Made by a program: the position numbers and the translations under genes. A stretch of 64,000 bases of DNA from a bacterium (lineage in GTDB: Bacteria > Krumholzibacteriota > Krumholzibacteriia > LZORAL124-64-63): NCBI GenBank assembly GCA_016712675.1, contig JADJQR010000001.1, forward strand, positions 2,852,001 to 2,916,000. The letters run 5' to 3'. Below, one piece after another: positions 45,278 to 54,304 of the stretch. The notes under the pieces are model-generated. The model saw only the letters and a program-made list of their open reading frames with translations, was not told the DNA's origin and made no database searches. Position 1 is the stretch's first letter. Each line of letters opens with the position of its first letter.

Positions 45278-45982
45278 ATGTGCGGCCGCATCGTCCTGAG
45301 TTCCGCGCCCCACGTGCTGGCCGAGACGTTCTACCTGGACGTCGTGCCGGACCTCGTCCCGCGCTGGAACATCGCCCCGGGCACGGACATCGCCGCCGTG
45401 GTGCCGAACCCGGCCAGTCCCGGCAACCTGATGCGGATGCTCCGCTGGGGTCTGGTGCCCCCCTGGAACCGCGGCGATGACGGCGCTCCCCAGCTGATCA
45501 ACGCGCGGTGCGAAACGGTACTGGACAAGCCCGCCTTCCGTGACGCCTTCCGCCAGCGCCGCTGCCTGGTCCCTGTCGACGGCTTCTACGAGTGGCGCCA
45601 GCGCGACGGCCGCAGCCAGCCGTTCCACTTCCGCGCCCGCGACGGACGGCCTCTCGCGCTGGCGGGCCTGTGGGAACCGCGCGAGCAGCCGGGCGGTCGC
45701 CGATTCGAGACCGGCGCCATCATCACCACGGAAGCCAATGCGCTGATGCGCCCGGTGCACCATCGCATGCCGGTCATCCTGCCCGCCTCGGCCTGGAAGA
45801 TCTGGCTTGGCGCGCCGGCCACCGAGGCGGAGAATCTCCTTTCGCTGCTGCAGCCCGCCCCGGCCGAGCTGCTCCTGGCCCACCCTGTGACCGCCAAGGT
45901 CGGCAATCCCGCCTTCGACGGCCCTGAGTGCGTCGAGCCCGTCGAGGACGAACGCACAGGACAGCTCAACCTGTTCGGCTGA
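45278..45982 (+). CDS. SRAP (YedK/HMCES) DNA-protein crosslink protein
   Basis: A 234-residue SOS response-associated peptidase family protein. Removal of Met exposes catalytic Cys2 (MCGRIVL), which forms a thiazolidine link to abasic sites in single-stranded DNA. The other active-site elements are visible: NARCETV (Asn), DGFYEW (Glu) and HHRMPVIL (His). Abasic sites are shielded this way at replication forks. The ATG at 45278 is fixed by the required Cys2. It follows the pirin gene by 99 bp and lies near dinB, a second DNA-damage gene. Confidence 0.95.
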   Translation: MCGRIVLSSAPHVLAETFYLDVVPDLVPRWNIAPGTDIAAVVPNPASPGNLMRMLRWGLVPPWNRGDDGAPQLINARCETVLDKPAFRDAFRQRRCLVPVDGFYEWRQRDGRSQPFHFRARDGRPLALAGLWEPREQPGGRRFETGAIITTEANALMRPVHHRMPVILPASAWKIWLGAPATEAENLLSLLQPAPAELLLAHPVTAKVGNPAFDGPECVEPVEDERTGQLNLFG

Positions 45983-46001
45983 ACCGCCGACCGGAGCGTC
46001 G

Positions 46002-46697
46002 ATGGACCACTTACCCGCGAACACCGTGGCCGGCCCGCGCCTGTTCCTGGACAGCGCCGACGTCGGCGCCTGGGAACGCCTGCTGCCGACAGGGATCTTC
46101 CACGGGGTGACCACCAACCCGCTGCTGCTCGCGCGCGCCGGCTTGCCCTGCACGGTCGAGACGCTGGCCGATCTCGCGGCGCGGGCGCGGGCGTTCCAAG
46201 TGCGGGAGATCCAACTGCAGACCTGGGGCACGGGCGACGAGGACATGGCGCGCACGGGCACGCGCCTGGCGGACCTTGCCACCGGCGCCACGGCCGTGAT
46301 CGTGAAGGTGCCGGCCACGGCGGACGGGTTTCGCGCTGCGGCACGCCTGCGCCAGGCGGGTGTCGAGGTGACGCTGACGGCGGTGTACGCGCCGGGCCAG
46401 GTCCTGGCGGCCGCGGCGCTGGGAGCGGCCTACGCGGCGCCCTATCTGGGAAGGCTGGACGACGCCGGCCGCGACGGGCGCCAGGTCCTGTTGGCGATGC
46501 AGGCGATCCTCGCCGGCAGCGGCGCCGGCACCCGCCTGCTGGCAGCGAGCCTGCGCGCAGCCGAGCGCGTCACCGACCTGGCGGGCGCCGGACTCGATAC
46601 TTTCACCTTCGGGCCCGAGGTGGCGGACGCGCTGTTGCACGACGGACTGAGCGCCGCCGCCGCGGCCGAGTTCGCCCGCGCGGCTCAGCCGGGGTAG
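46002..46697 (+). CDS. Fructose-6-phosphate aldolase-like (FSA) member of the transaldolase family
   Basis: A 231-residue transaldolase-family protein, clearly diverged from the TalC at 18.1-18.7 kb. It keeps Asp17 (LFLDSAD), GVTTNPLLL, and Schiff-base Lys102 (VIVKVPAT). At the positions that decide TalC versus FSA it has Gln73 (IQLQTWG) and Tyr148 (AAPYLGRLDD), and it reads LTAVYAPGQ like E. coli FSA. Thus a dihydroxyacetone or hydroxyacetone aldolase is likelier than a transaldolase. The start is the ATG at 46002, 19 bp after the SRAP gene. Its end overlaps the convergent aminotransferase by 13 bp. Confidence 0.85.
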   Translation: MDHLPANTVAGPRLFLDSADVGAWERLLPTGIFHGVTTNPLLLARAGLPCTVETLADLAARARAFQVREIQLQTWGTGDEDMARTGTRLADLATGATAVIVKVPATADGFRAAARLRQAGVEVTLTAVYAPGQVLAAAALGAAYAAPYLGRLDDAGRDGRQVLLAMQAILAGSGAGTRLLAASLRAAERVTDLAGAGLDTFTFGPEVADALLHDGLSAAAAAEFARAAQPG

Positions 46698-47989
46698 TCG
46701 GCCAGCAGCCCGGCCAGCAGGTCCGGGGCCAGCCTCATTTGCTCCGGCGTCAGCACGTAGGCCAGGCGAAGCTGCGTGCGTCCCGGGTTCGGCTGCCCCG
46801 CCGGGACACTGTAGAATCCGGCCATCGGCGCCGTCAGCAGGGTCAGCGCGCGCCCGTCGACGACCTGCCGCCCCTCCTTCGCGCACCAGCGCACGAACGC
46901 CACCGCATCGAACGATGCCGGCACCACGTCGCGAAGGTCCACCACCGAGTAGATGCTCGCATCGGGACTGGAGACGATGGCGCCGGGGATCAGTTCGCGC
47001 GTACGCACGGTGAACTCGCGCAGCATGCCGCCGTAGTAGGCGCGCTGGCGCATGAACCACTCGCCCAGTTCCGCGCGCGGCACGTGCGCCATGGCCCCGA
47101 AGATGTGCTGCCCGATGGCGTTGGCGCAGAGGCTGGCCGTGTTCTCGGCCACCGCACGCTGGTGGAACAGGGCGTTGTCGGTGACCAGCGCGCCGATGCG
47201 CAGCCCGCAGGCGTTCCAGACCTTCGACACGGTCTCGATGCCGAGACGCCGGCCGCTGATCCCGGGCGCATCCGCTTCGCCCAGGCCCCAGGCGCTCACC
47301 GGCGGCCCCTCGCGGTAGTAGAGCTCGCGGTAGGCCTCGTCGGACACCAGCCAGGCGTCATGCTTCACGCAGAGCCGCGCCAGCGCCGCCAGCGAGGCGT
47401 GGTCGTAGAGATGCCCGGTCGGGTTGTCGTAGGGAATGACCACGACGGCGCCGGGGCGCTCGGCCGCCATCACGCGCTCGATCTCCTCGACCGCCGGCAG
47501 CGAGAAGCGCCCGTCCTGCCCCATCTCGCGCGTGATCGACACCGTGCGGCGCCCGAGCCGCTCGGCGAACGCCTTGTAGTTGGTGTAGGCGGCATCGATC
47601 AGCATGAGCGGCCGCTCGTTCGAGCCCGCCGGCCCGCAGCAGCCGACGATGACCAGCTCCATGGCCTGGCTGCCGCCGTCGGTGATCTGACTGAACAGGC
47701 CGTCGGTCACGAATCCACTGGCGCCAATCACGTTGCGGAAGGCAGCGTTCGCCTCGGCGGTGCCCACGGTCGCGGTGTAGCCGACAACGCCGCCGGCGAA
47801 CGGCGAGCCCGCCTCGCCGAGCGTACGCAGGCGCTGCTGCATCGCCGGGTGCATCGGCAGCGAGACGTTGCCGATGGCCGCGTTCAGGGCCTCGGTGCCG
47901 TCGCTGCGCGCGGCGAACTCGATCTGGGCCATGCGGATGACCGAAGGCGTGCGGGCGGAAAAATGCGCGGAGAGTGTCGGGCCTGGCAT
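46685..47989 (-). CDS. Class I/II PLP-dependent aminotransferase
   Basis: A 434-residue fold-type I PLP enzyme. It has VGYTATVGTAEANAAFR, the IPYDNPTGHLYD strand, PLP-binding Asp217 (VSDEAYRELYY) and the internal aldimine Lys256 (ETVSKVWNACGLRIG). This resembles aspartate/alanine-type aminotransferases. The substrate is not clear; no biosynthetic partner is adjacent. I used the ATG at 47989, which follows AAGGGTG; an upstream in-frame extension to 48100 is not protein-like. Confidence 0.9.
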   Translation of the reverse strand: MPGPTLSAHFSARTPSVIRMAQIEFAARSDGTEALNAAIGNVSLPMHPAMQQRLRTLGEAGSPFAGGVVGYTATVGTAEANAAFRNVIGASGFVTDGLFSQITDGGSQAMELVIVGCCGPAGSNERPLMLIDAAYTNYKAFAERLGRRTVSITREMGQDGRFSLPAVEEIERVMAAERPGAVVVIPYDNPTGHLYDHASLAALARLCVKHDAWLVSDEAYRELYYREGPPVSAWGLGEADAPGISGRRLGIETVSKVWNACGLRIGALVTDNALFHQRAVAENTASLCANAIGQHIFGAMAHVPRAELGEWFMRQRAYYGGMLREFTVRTRELIPGAIVSSPDASIYSVVDLRDVVPASFDAVAFVRWCAKEGRQVVDGRALTLLTAPMAGFYSVPAGQPNPGRTQLRLAYVLTPEQMRLAPDLLAGLLADYPG

Positions 47990-48112
47990 GCTGCACCCTT
48001 CGTTCGGCGGCAGCCGCGGACCGCGGCCACCGGACCGGGATCCGTGAGGCGCCGGGGGTGTTAACGACGCAATCTTGGCCCGCGCCGGCGGGAGGCGCAA
48101 AGGAAAAACGAA

Positions 48113-48141
48113 GGCGGCCCGCCCTCCCGGGGCGGGCCGCC
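48113..48141 (-). terminator. Terminator of hppA
   Basis: GGCGGCCCGCC (48113-48123) pairs perfectly with GGCGGGCCGCC (48131-48141), extended by one C-G pair. On the minus strand it is followed by TTCGTTTTTCC, so it has the form of an intrinsic terminator, 20 bp after the hppA stop. Confidence 0.85.
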
Positions 48142-48160
48142 ACGCCAGGTCCGCAGCCGG

Positions 48161-50188
48161 TTACTTGGCCAGGATCGGCGCGATCACGACGGCGATGACC
48201 GCCATCAGCTTGATCAGGATGTTCAGGCTCGGGCCCGAGGTGTCCTTGAACGGATCGCCCACGGTGTCACCGACGACGGCCGCCTTGTGCGCCTCGCTGC
48301 CCTTGCCGCCGAAGTGGCCGGCCTCGATGTGCTTCTTGGCGTTGTCCCAGGCGCCACCGGCATTGGACTGGAAGATGGCCAGCAGCACGCCGCTGGCCGT
48401 CACGCCCGCCAGCAGGCCGCCCAGCATTTCGGTGCCGCCCAGGAAACCGACCGCCACCGGCGTGACCACCGCCAGCAGGCCGGGCAGGATCATCTCGCGG
48501 ATGGCCGCCGTCGTGGAAATGTCCACGCAGCGCCGGAAGTCGGCCGTGCCCGTGCCCTCCATCAGGCCGGGGATCTCGCGGAACTGGCGGCGCACCTCCT
48601 CGATCATCGAGAAGGCCGCGCGGCCGACCGCCTCCATGGCCATGGCCGAGAACAGGAACGGCAGCATGCAGCCGATCAGCATCCCCACCAGGACCTGCGG
48701 CACCAGCAGGTCGATCTTCTCCAGGTGCACGGTGTGCTGGTAGGCGCTGAACATGGCCAGCGCCGTCAGCGCCGCCGAGCCGATGGCAAAGCCCTTGCCG
48801 ATGGCCGCCGTGGTGTTGCCCACGGCATCGAGCTTGTCGGTGCGAGCGCGCACCTCCTTGCCCAGGCCGGCCATCTCGCTGATGCCGCCGGCGTTGTCCG
48901 CGATGGGTCCGTAGGCATCGACCGCCAGCTGGATGCCGGTGGTCGAGAGCATGCCCAGCGCGGCAATGGCGATGCCGTACAGGCCCGCGTACTTGTGCGC
49001 GACCAGGATGACGATGCCCAGCACGAGGATCGGCAGCGCCGTGGACTTCATCCCCAGGCCCAGGCCGGCGATGATGTTGGTGGCCGCACCGGTCTCGCTC
49101 TGCTTCGCGATGGCCCGGGCCGAGCGCTTGTCCTCCGCCGTGTAGAACTCGGTGATGACGCCGATCGCGATGCCGCCCGCCAGGCCGGCGATGGTGGCCA
49201 CGAAGACGCCGCCGGCCCCGGCCGGCAGCATGGCGTCGATCACGAACCAGGAGGCGATGGTCATGACGACGCCCGCCCCGAAGGTGCCCAGGTTGAGCGC
49301 CTGCTGCGGGTTGCCGCCCTCCTTCACCCGCACCAGGAAGGTGCCGACGATGCTCATGACGATGCCGACGCCCGCGAGGGTCAGCGGCAGCATCACGGCG
49401 TTCATGACCGGGATCGCCTTCTCGGCCGCGAACGCGGTACCGAGGATCATGGCGCCGATGATGGCGCCGACGTACGACTCGAACAGGTCCGCGCCCATGC
49501 CCGCGACGTCACCCACGTTGTCGCCCACGTTGTCGGCGATGACGGCCGGGTTGCGCGGGTCATCCTCGGGAATGCCGGCCTCGACCTTGCCCACCAGGTC
49601 GGCGCCGACGTCCGCGGCCTTGGTGTAGATGCCGCCGCCCACGCGCGCGAACAGGGCGATCGAGCTGGCACCCAGCGAGAAGCCCGACAGCACCTGCAAC
49701 AGGCGGTCCAGCTCGACGCCGACATTGAACACCTTCGTGTAGACGATGTAGAGCAGGCTCAGCCCCAGCACACCGAGGCCCACGACGACCATGCCCATGA
49801 CCGTGCCGCCGGCGAACGCCACCAGCAGGGCCGGGTTCAGCCCGATGCGGGCCGCGGCCGTGGTGCGCACGTTGGCGCGGGTGGCGATGCGCATGCCGAA
49901 GTAGCCGGCCGCCGCCGAGCAGACCGCGCCGATGACGAACGACAGGCCGATCAGCGCGTGGCTGTTGGCCAGTTTCGCGTTGCCGGCCGCCAGCAGCGCG
50001 GCCACGACGACCACGAAGATGGCCAGCACACGGTACTCGCGACTCAGGAAGGCCATGGCGCCTTCCTGGATGTGGCCGGCGATGGTCTGCATCTTCTGGT
50101 CGCCCGCGTCCTGACGGCTGATCCAGGCGGCCTTGTAGGCCGCGAAGAGCAGCGCCAGCACTCCGGCGACGGGAATGAGGTAGATCAC
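48161..50188 (-). CDS. hppA: Membrane-bound K+-stimulated pyrophosphatase
   Basis: An ion-pumping pyrophosphatase of 675 residues with about 16 membrane segments. Substrate-site motifs are complete: [30 protein letters not shown], and the C-terminal [17 protein letters not shown]. The K+-type determinant reads [18 protein letters not shown] (Ala rather than the Lys of K+-independent forms). Whether it pumps H+ or Na+ is not decided by what I can see. It saves energy by using biosynthetic PPi. The GTG at 50188 follows GGAGGAG. A promoter lies at 50271-50299, with a hairpin in the leader. Confidence 0.95.
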   Translation of the reverse strand: MIYLIPVAGVLALLFAAYKAAWISRQDAGDQKMQTIAGHIQEGAMAFLSREYRVLAIFVVVVAALLAAGNAKLANSHALIGLSFVIGAVCSAAAGYFGMRIATRANVRTTAAARIGLNPALLVAFAGGTVMGMVVVGLGVLGLSLLYIVYTKVFNVGVELDRLLQVLSGFSLGASSIALFARVGGGIYTKAADVGADLVGKVEAGIPEDDPRNPAVIADNVGDNVGDVAGMGADLFESYVGAIIGAMILGTAFAAEKAIPVMNAVMLPLTLAGVGIVMSIVGTFLVRVKEGGNPQQALNLGTFGAGVVMTIASWFVIDAMLPAGAGGVFVATIAGLAGGIAIGVITEFYTAEDKRSARAIAKQSETGAATNIIAGLGLGMKSTALPILVLGIVILVAHKYAGLYGIAIAALGMLSTTGIQLAVDAYGPIADNAGGISEMAGLGKEVRARTDKLDAVGNTTAAIGKGFAIGSAALTALAMFSAYQHTVHLEKIDLLVPQVLVGMLIGCMLPFLFSAMAMEAVGRAAFSMIEEVRRQFREIPGLMEGTGTADFRRCVDISTTAAIREMILPGLLAVVTPVAVGFLGGTEMLGGLLAGVTASGVLLAIFQSNAGGAWDNAKKHIEAGHFGGKGSEAHKAAVVGDTVGDPFKDTSGPSLNILIKLMAVIAVVIAPILAK

Positions 50189-50229
50189 GATTCTCCTCCC
50201 GCGGGGCTATGCAACGGCTGGGCAAAAGA

Positions 50230-50254
50230 GCAGACGCCCCGCTGGGGCGTCTGC
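50230..50254 (-). terminator. Hairpin with U-tract between the FKBP gene and hppA
   Basis: GCAGACGCCCC (50230-50240) pairs perfectly with GGGGCGTCTGC (50244-50254) around a three-base loop. On the minus strand it is followed by TCTTTTG. It fits an intrinsic terminator for the FKBP gene (stop at 50355). It also lies downstream of the predicted hppA promoter, so it could act in the hppA leader. Confidence 0.75.
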
Positions 50255-50270
50255 CCAGAAACAGCGTGAA

Positions 50271-50299
50271 ACTGTAGCAGATGCGTGCAGGTCCTGCAA
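50271..50299 (-). promoter_or_regulatory. Predicted promoter of hppA
   Basis: On the minus strand, TTGCAG (50299-50294) and TACAGT (50276-50271) are 17 bp apart. Start near 50264, so the hairpin at 50230-50254 would begin about ten bases into the transcript. Confidence 0.6.
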
Positions 50300-50354
50300 G
50301 CGCCGAGCCTGTGGCGAGCGCAGCCCTTGTCCCGCAAGCACTTGCATCGACTCC

Positions 50355-51152
50355 CTACTTGCCGGCGATCTCCATCAATTCGATATCGAACATCAGGTCC
50401 GCGTCCGGCGGAATCGGACCACCCGGGGTGCCCTGCTTGCCGTACCCGAGCGTGGAGGGGATGATCAGGCGGGCCTTCGTCCCCACCTTCAGGCCCTGCA
50501 GCCCCTGGTCCCAGCCGGGGATGACCATGCCGGCGCCAAGCGTGAAGCGGAACGGCTCGCCGCGGTCCAGCGACGAGTCGAACTTCTCGCCCGCGGCGCC
50601 GTTGACCCAGAGCGAGCCCGTGTAGTGTACGGCGATCTGGTCGCCAGCGGCCGCTTCGGCGCCGGTGCCCTCCTGCTGGATCTGGACCTCGACCTTGGGC
50701 AGGCCGACCAGGCTGATGTCGAAGATCAGGGTCGAATTCGCCGGGATCACCGGCGGGCGACCCTCGGCGCCGTAGCCCAGCTCCGGCGCGATGATCAGCG
50801 TGCGCTTGCCGCCGACCTTCATGCCCAGGATCCCCTTCTCCCAGCCCGGGATCACGAAGCCGGAGCCAACCGGGAAGGTGATCGGCTCACCGCGATCCAG
50901 CGAACTGTCGAACTTGCTGCCCTTGACGGGCTGCTTGGCGTCGGCGGCCTGGAGCCAGCCGGTGTAGTGGGCCTGCACGAAGTCCCCGCTGACCACTGCA
51001 TCGCCGGTACCGACCAGCGAATCGACGTAGCTGAGGCCCGGTTCGATCTCGATGGCGGGAACCTCCGCGGACTTGCCGCCGCCCTTGCAGCCGGTCACCG
51101 CGACCAGCAGCACGACAGCCAGAACGGCCGCCGTCAGCATTGATCTGGACAT
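50355..51152 (-). CDS. Lipoprotein with two FKBP-type PPIase domains
   Basis: A 265-residue envelope folding factor. The signal peptide ends with a good lipobox (VTGC, Cys22). Two FKBP domains follow (about 45-145 and 155-265). Both have VxAHYTG or VHYTG, FDSSLDRGEP, FVIPGWEKG or MVIPGWDQG, and the Y/L-G-Y-G loop with (P)PxIP or GPIPP; so both look active. Tandem FKBP lipoproteins help fold periplasmic or outer-membrane proteins. The ATG at 51152 follows AAAGGAAG. It is 149 bp downstream of the Wzz-like gene and may be in its operon. Confidence 0.92.
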   Translation of the reverse strand: MSRSMLTAAVLAVVLLVAVTGCKGGGKSAEVPAIEIEPGLSYVDSLVGTGDAVVSGDFVQAHYTGWLQAADAKQPVKGSKFDSSLDRGEPITFPVGSGFVIPGWEKGILGMKVGGKRTLIIAPELGYGAEGRPPVIPANSTLIFDISLVGLPKVEVQIQQEGTGAEAAAGDQIAVHYTGSLWVNGAAGEKFDSSLDRGEPFRFTLGAGMVIPGWDQGLQGLKVGTKARLIIPSTLGYGKQGTPGGPIPPDADLMFDIELMEIAGK

Positions 51153-51301
51153 GAGCTTCCTTTCCGGAAGTGGAAGGCGCCCGCGTGCCGCAGGCGGCGG
51201 GGCCGGTGCAACCGGCGCAATGTGGCACACCTGCTGCGCGTTGGCAATCGCAGCTTGGCTCGAATCGAGCGCCGGACCTGGCTCGTCCGGCGCGAGGCGG
51301 G

Positions 51302-52624
51302 TCAGGCCCCGGGTCGACGCACCGCCGTGATCACGGCCCGGTTGTTCTCCAGGTACTCCCACGCCAACGCCAGCGCCGTTCCCCCGAACAGGCCCAGGAT
51401 GGTGAGGATGGCCGCTGCCCGCAGCTTGCGCGGCCGCACGGGCTTCTCGCTGACGGCGATGCTGCCCACCCGCTGCAGGGGCGACGCCAGCTCGAGCCGG
51501 GTCCGTTCCCCCTGCCAGTCGGCCTGAAGCAGCGCGCGTTCGCGGGGCAGGTCCTGTTCGAGCACGATGCCGTGGTCGCGGATCTTCTGCTCGACATCGG
51601 CCTGCTTCTTGGCCAGTTCGATCTCCAGCACCAGGCGCAGGCGCTTCATCTCCAGGTCGTTCGCCTTGATGACCGCCTCGAGACTGTCTGCACGCACGGA
51701 CGTATTGATGGCCATGTGTGCGATGCGGTTGACCGTCGAGAGCAGATCGCCGGCCCGACCGGCCTGTTCCCGGCTGGCGGTCTGCTGAAGCACCTCCGAA
51801 ACCGCTCCCTCGGCCTGGCCCGCCGCGACGCCGGCGCCGGTGTCGTGCTCCGTCTGCAACGTGCGGGCCAACAGCTTCTCGGCCTCGCCCACGCGCCCGC
51901 GCGCGACTTGCGCCTCGGCCCTGAACTCCGCGACCGCACGCGCGCGCCACGCGTTCTCCTCGGCCAGGCGCTGCAGGTCCAACTCGACGCTGCGGCGCTG
52001 CATGCCGACCATCTCCAACTCGCGCTTCTGCTCCTCGATCCGCAGGCGCGTCCGCTCCTGCTCGGTGCCGATCCGGAACATGTCCTGGGTGAGCCGCTCC
52101 ATCTTGAGGCGCGCGTTCCGCTGGGTCAGATGCAGGCTGCTGCCCAGCGAATCCACCTGCGCCTGCCGGTTGAACGCCTCGATACCCCGGTCCAGGACAT
52201 CGCGCGCCCTGTCCCCGCTGTGGGACAGGTTGGTCAGCGTGATGACATCACCGCCCTGCACGAAATTGAGGCTCGGCACGAACTCGGCCACGATGACCGG
52301 GGCGGTCTTCAGGTAGGCGAACTCCGGCCGTTCCTGCAGCTCCCGCCAGTAGAGCGCCTTGTCGAACCAGCCGACGATGTCCTCCAGCGCCGTCTCGCGG
52401 ATCGGATTGCCCTCGGCATTGTAGGCGACGATGCCCGGTCTCACCTGCGCGGTGGCGCGGTAGAGCGGCTTGACGACCAGGCCGTAGGCGATGCCGGCGC
52501 ACAGGCCGAGTGCGAAGGACCCAAGCACGACAGCGCGACGCCGGTACAGGATATTCAGCACACCGCCGACCGTCAGGACGCCGACCCGCGTTGCGGGCTC
52601 CACCAGATGCGGTTCCAGGGACAA
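51302..52624 (-). CDS. Wzz/chain-length-determinant-like coiled-coil membrane protein
   Basis: A 440-residue protein with one N-terminal membrane helix (about 31-52), a long charged coiled coil (about 160-380), and one C-terminal membrane helix (about 406-424; ILTILGLFGGTALALAWEY). This is the topology of Wzz/PCP proteins that set polysaccharide chain length. No glycosyltransferase, wzx or wzy is near, so its polymer is unknown. There is no kinase domain or Walker motif. I chose the TTG at 52624 because GGGAGAGG sits six bases upstream; a longer frame runs into the fumarase gene. It starts 13 bp after the fumarase beta gene. Confidence 0.82.
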   Translation of the reverse strand: MSLEPHLVEPATRVGVLTVGGVLNILYRRRAVVLGSFALGLCAGIAYGLVVKPLYRATAQVRPGIVAYNAEGNPIRETALEDIVGWFDKALYWRELQERPEFAYLKTAPVIVAEFVPSLNFVQGGDVITLTNLSHSGDRARDVLDRGIEAFNRQAQVDSLGSSLHLTQRNARLKMERLTQDMFRIGTEQERTRLRIEEQKRELEMVGMQRRSVELDLQRLAEENAWRARAVAEFRAEAQVARGRVGEAEKLLARTLQTEHDTGAGVAAGQAEGAVSEVLQQTASREQAGRAGDLLSTVNRIAHMAINTSVRADSLEAVIKANDLEMKRLRLVLEIELAKKQADVEQKIRDHGIVLEQDLPRERALLQADWQGERTRLELASPLQRVGSIAVSEKPVRPRKLRAAAILTILGLFGGTALALAWEYLENNRAVITAVRRPGA

Positions 52625-52637
52625 GGCGCCTCTCCCG

Positions 52638-53204
52638 TCAGCCGAGCAATTGCTTGAACTTCGCCGCGGACTCCTCCAGCACCTGCGCATGCAGCGAGCC
52701 GCCGTGCGAGTCCATGGTCACCACCGCCGGGAAGCGCTCGACCTGGAACTCCCAGATCGCCTCCGGCGAACCGAACTTCTCGGCCAGGTGCACGCCCTTG
52801 ACCGCGACAACGCGCTCGGCCAGCACCTGCGCCGCGCCGCCGACGGCGTGCAGGTAGACGCCGCCCACCTTCTGGCAGTACTGCAGCGTCTTGGCGCCCA
52901 TGCCACCCTTGCCGATGACGGCACGGATGCCGTACTGCTCCATCAACGGGCCCTGGTAGGGTTCCTCGCGGATGCTGGTCGTCGGTCCGGCCGCCTTGAC
53001 GACCCACTTGCCGGCTTCCTTGACCACCACCGGCCCGCAGTGGTAGATGATGCTGTCCTTGAGGTTCACGGGCGGCTTGCCGCCGTCGTGCAGGTACTTG
53101 TGCACGGCATCGCGCCCGGTGTAGACGACGCCCGTGATCTCGACCATGTCGCCCACGCGCAGGGCGCGGATCTTCTCTTCGGTGAACGGGGCTTCCAGCA
53201 GCAT
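52638..53204 (-). CDS. Class I fumarate hydratase, beta (C-terminal) subunit
   Basis: A 188-residue subunit of a two-subunit, Fe-S-dependent fumarase of the TtdB/FumB-C-terminal type. It has LRVGDMVEITGVVYTGRDAVHK, YHCGPVVVK, GPTTSIREEPY, and GKGGMGAKTLQYCQK, the family core. With the alpha subunit it interconverts fumarate and malate (or L-tartrate/mesaconate in relatives). The ATG at 53204 follows AGGAGG, which contains the stop codon region of the alpha gene. Confidence 0.93.
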   Translation of the reverse strand: MLLEAPFTEEKIRALRVGDMVEITGVVYTGRDAVHKYLHDGGKPPVNLKDSIIYHCGPVVVKEAGKWVVKAAGPTTSIREEPYQGPLMEQYGIRAVIGKGGMGAKTLQYCQKVGGVYLHAVGGAAQVLAERVVAVKGVHLAEKFGSPEAIWEFQVERFPAVVTMDSHGGSLHAQVLEESAAKFKQLLG

Positions 53205-53216
53205 GGTTCCAGCCTC

Positions 53217-54107
53217 CTAGGAGTCGTAGAGCCAGCGCGTGATGCGCCCGCCCTCGGACAGCACGAATCCGTTGCGCCGGAAGGCCCAGCACATGTAGGC
53301 GATCGAGACGAAGAACGAGGCCGGCACGCGGTTGCGGTGCGTGAACTTGACGCCGAGCAGCGTGGTCGCGCCGCCGAAGCCCATCGGGCCGATACCCAGC
53401 GAATTGCCTTCCTTCATGATCCGCTTCTCGAGCTTGGCCAGCCGGGGGTCCTCGTTGGTGTCGTCCAGCTCGCGGAAGAGCGTCTCTTTCGCCGCCACGT
53501 AGCCCATGCCCCGGTCCCCGCCGATGCAGACGCCGAGGATGCCCGGGCCGCAGCCCTTGCCCTGCGCCTGCAGGACGCTGTCGAGCACCACGCGCCGCAC
53601 GCCTTCGAGGTCGCGGCCGGCGCCCAGCTTCGTGTCCGGCAGGCTGTACTGCGAGCTCACGTTCTCGCACCCGCCGCCCTTCAGCATCATGCGCACGGTC
53701 AGGGCGCGGCCCGTTGCCTGGTGGAAGTGGAACGAGGGGTTGCCCGGCCCGAGGTTGTCACCCGAGTTGGCGCCCGTCACCGAGTCGACCGAGTTCTGCC
53801 TCAGGTAGCCGACGCGCGTCGCCTCGACGACGGCCTTCTCGTACGCACTGCGGAAGGTCCGCTCGTCGCACCACTTCGGCAGCTCGGCATAGCAGATGAT
53901 GGTGCCCGTGTCCTGGCACAGCGGCTGGGACTTGTCCTTCGCCATCACGATGTTGTCGCGGATGACCTCCAGCGCATAGCGCGCGTTGGAGCCCGCCTTT
54001 TCCTTGCGGGCGCCCGCCTCGACCGCGCGCACCACGTCAGTCGGCAACTCGGCCGAGGTGCGGCGGATCAGCTCGAGCAGGTTCTTCTGCAGTGCCCTGG
54101 CGTCCAT
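53217..54107 (-). CDS. Class I fumarate hydratase, alpha (N-terminal) subunit
   Basis: A 296-residue subunit with the [4Fe-4S] cysteines of class I fumarases: C64 (CQDTGT), C147 (GGGCENVS) and C186 (GKGCGPG), plus GVCIGGDRG and the SLGIGPMGFGG stretch. The split alpha/beta form is typical of many anaerobes and archaea; TtdA (L-tartrate dehydratase) has the same layout, so the substrate is probable rather than certain. The ATG at 54107 follows AAGGAG. Promoter at 54171-54199. Confidence 0.93.
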   Translation of the reverse strand: MDARALQKNLLELIRRTSAELPTDVVRAVEAGARKEKAGSNARYALEVIRDNIVMAKDKSQPLCQDTGTIICYAELPKWCDERTFRSAYEKAVVEATRVGYLRQNSVDSVTGANSGDNLGPGNPSFHFHQATGRALTVRMMLKGGGCENVSSQYSLPDTKLGAGRDLEGVRRVVLDSVLQAQGKGCGPGILGVCIGGDRGMGYVAAKETLFRELDDTNEDPRLAKLEKRIMKEGNSLGIGPMGFGGATTLLGVKFTHRNRVPASFFVSIAYMCWAFRRNGFVLSEGGRITRWLYDS

Positions 54108-54170
54108 GGAACGCTCCTTGGGGGGGGAATCGGGGACCGTGGGAACCGGGGTCCGGCGACCGGCCGCGTG

Positions 54171-54199
54171 ATAGTAGCCCGGTCGCGCCGAGCGGTCAA
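54171..54199 (-). promoter_or_regulatory. Predicted promoter of the fumarase operon
   Basis: On the minus strand, TTGACC (54199-54194) and TACTAT (54176-54171) are 17 bp apart. Start near 54164, leader about 57 bases. Confidence 0.65.
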
Positions 54200-54212
54200 C
54201 CGGGCTTGGCAC

Positions 54213-54241
54213 GTGACCCGGGCCCTCATCGCGGCTATCCT
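54213..54241 (+). promoter_or_regulatory. Possible promoter of the lysine/saccharopine dehydrogenase-like gene
   Basis: GTGACC (54213-54218) and TATCCT (54236-54241) are 17 bp apart on the plus strand. The -35 boxes of this and the fumarase promoter are only 13 bp apart, back to back. Confidence 0.45.
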
Positions 54242-54304
54242 GTGCAGAGGGCCGGGGCCTGCCGCCGCCGCCCGCACGCCCGGAAGTGCGACCTGGGGAG
54301 CGAC

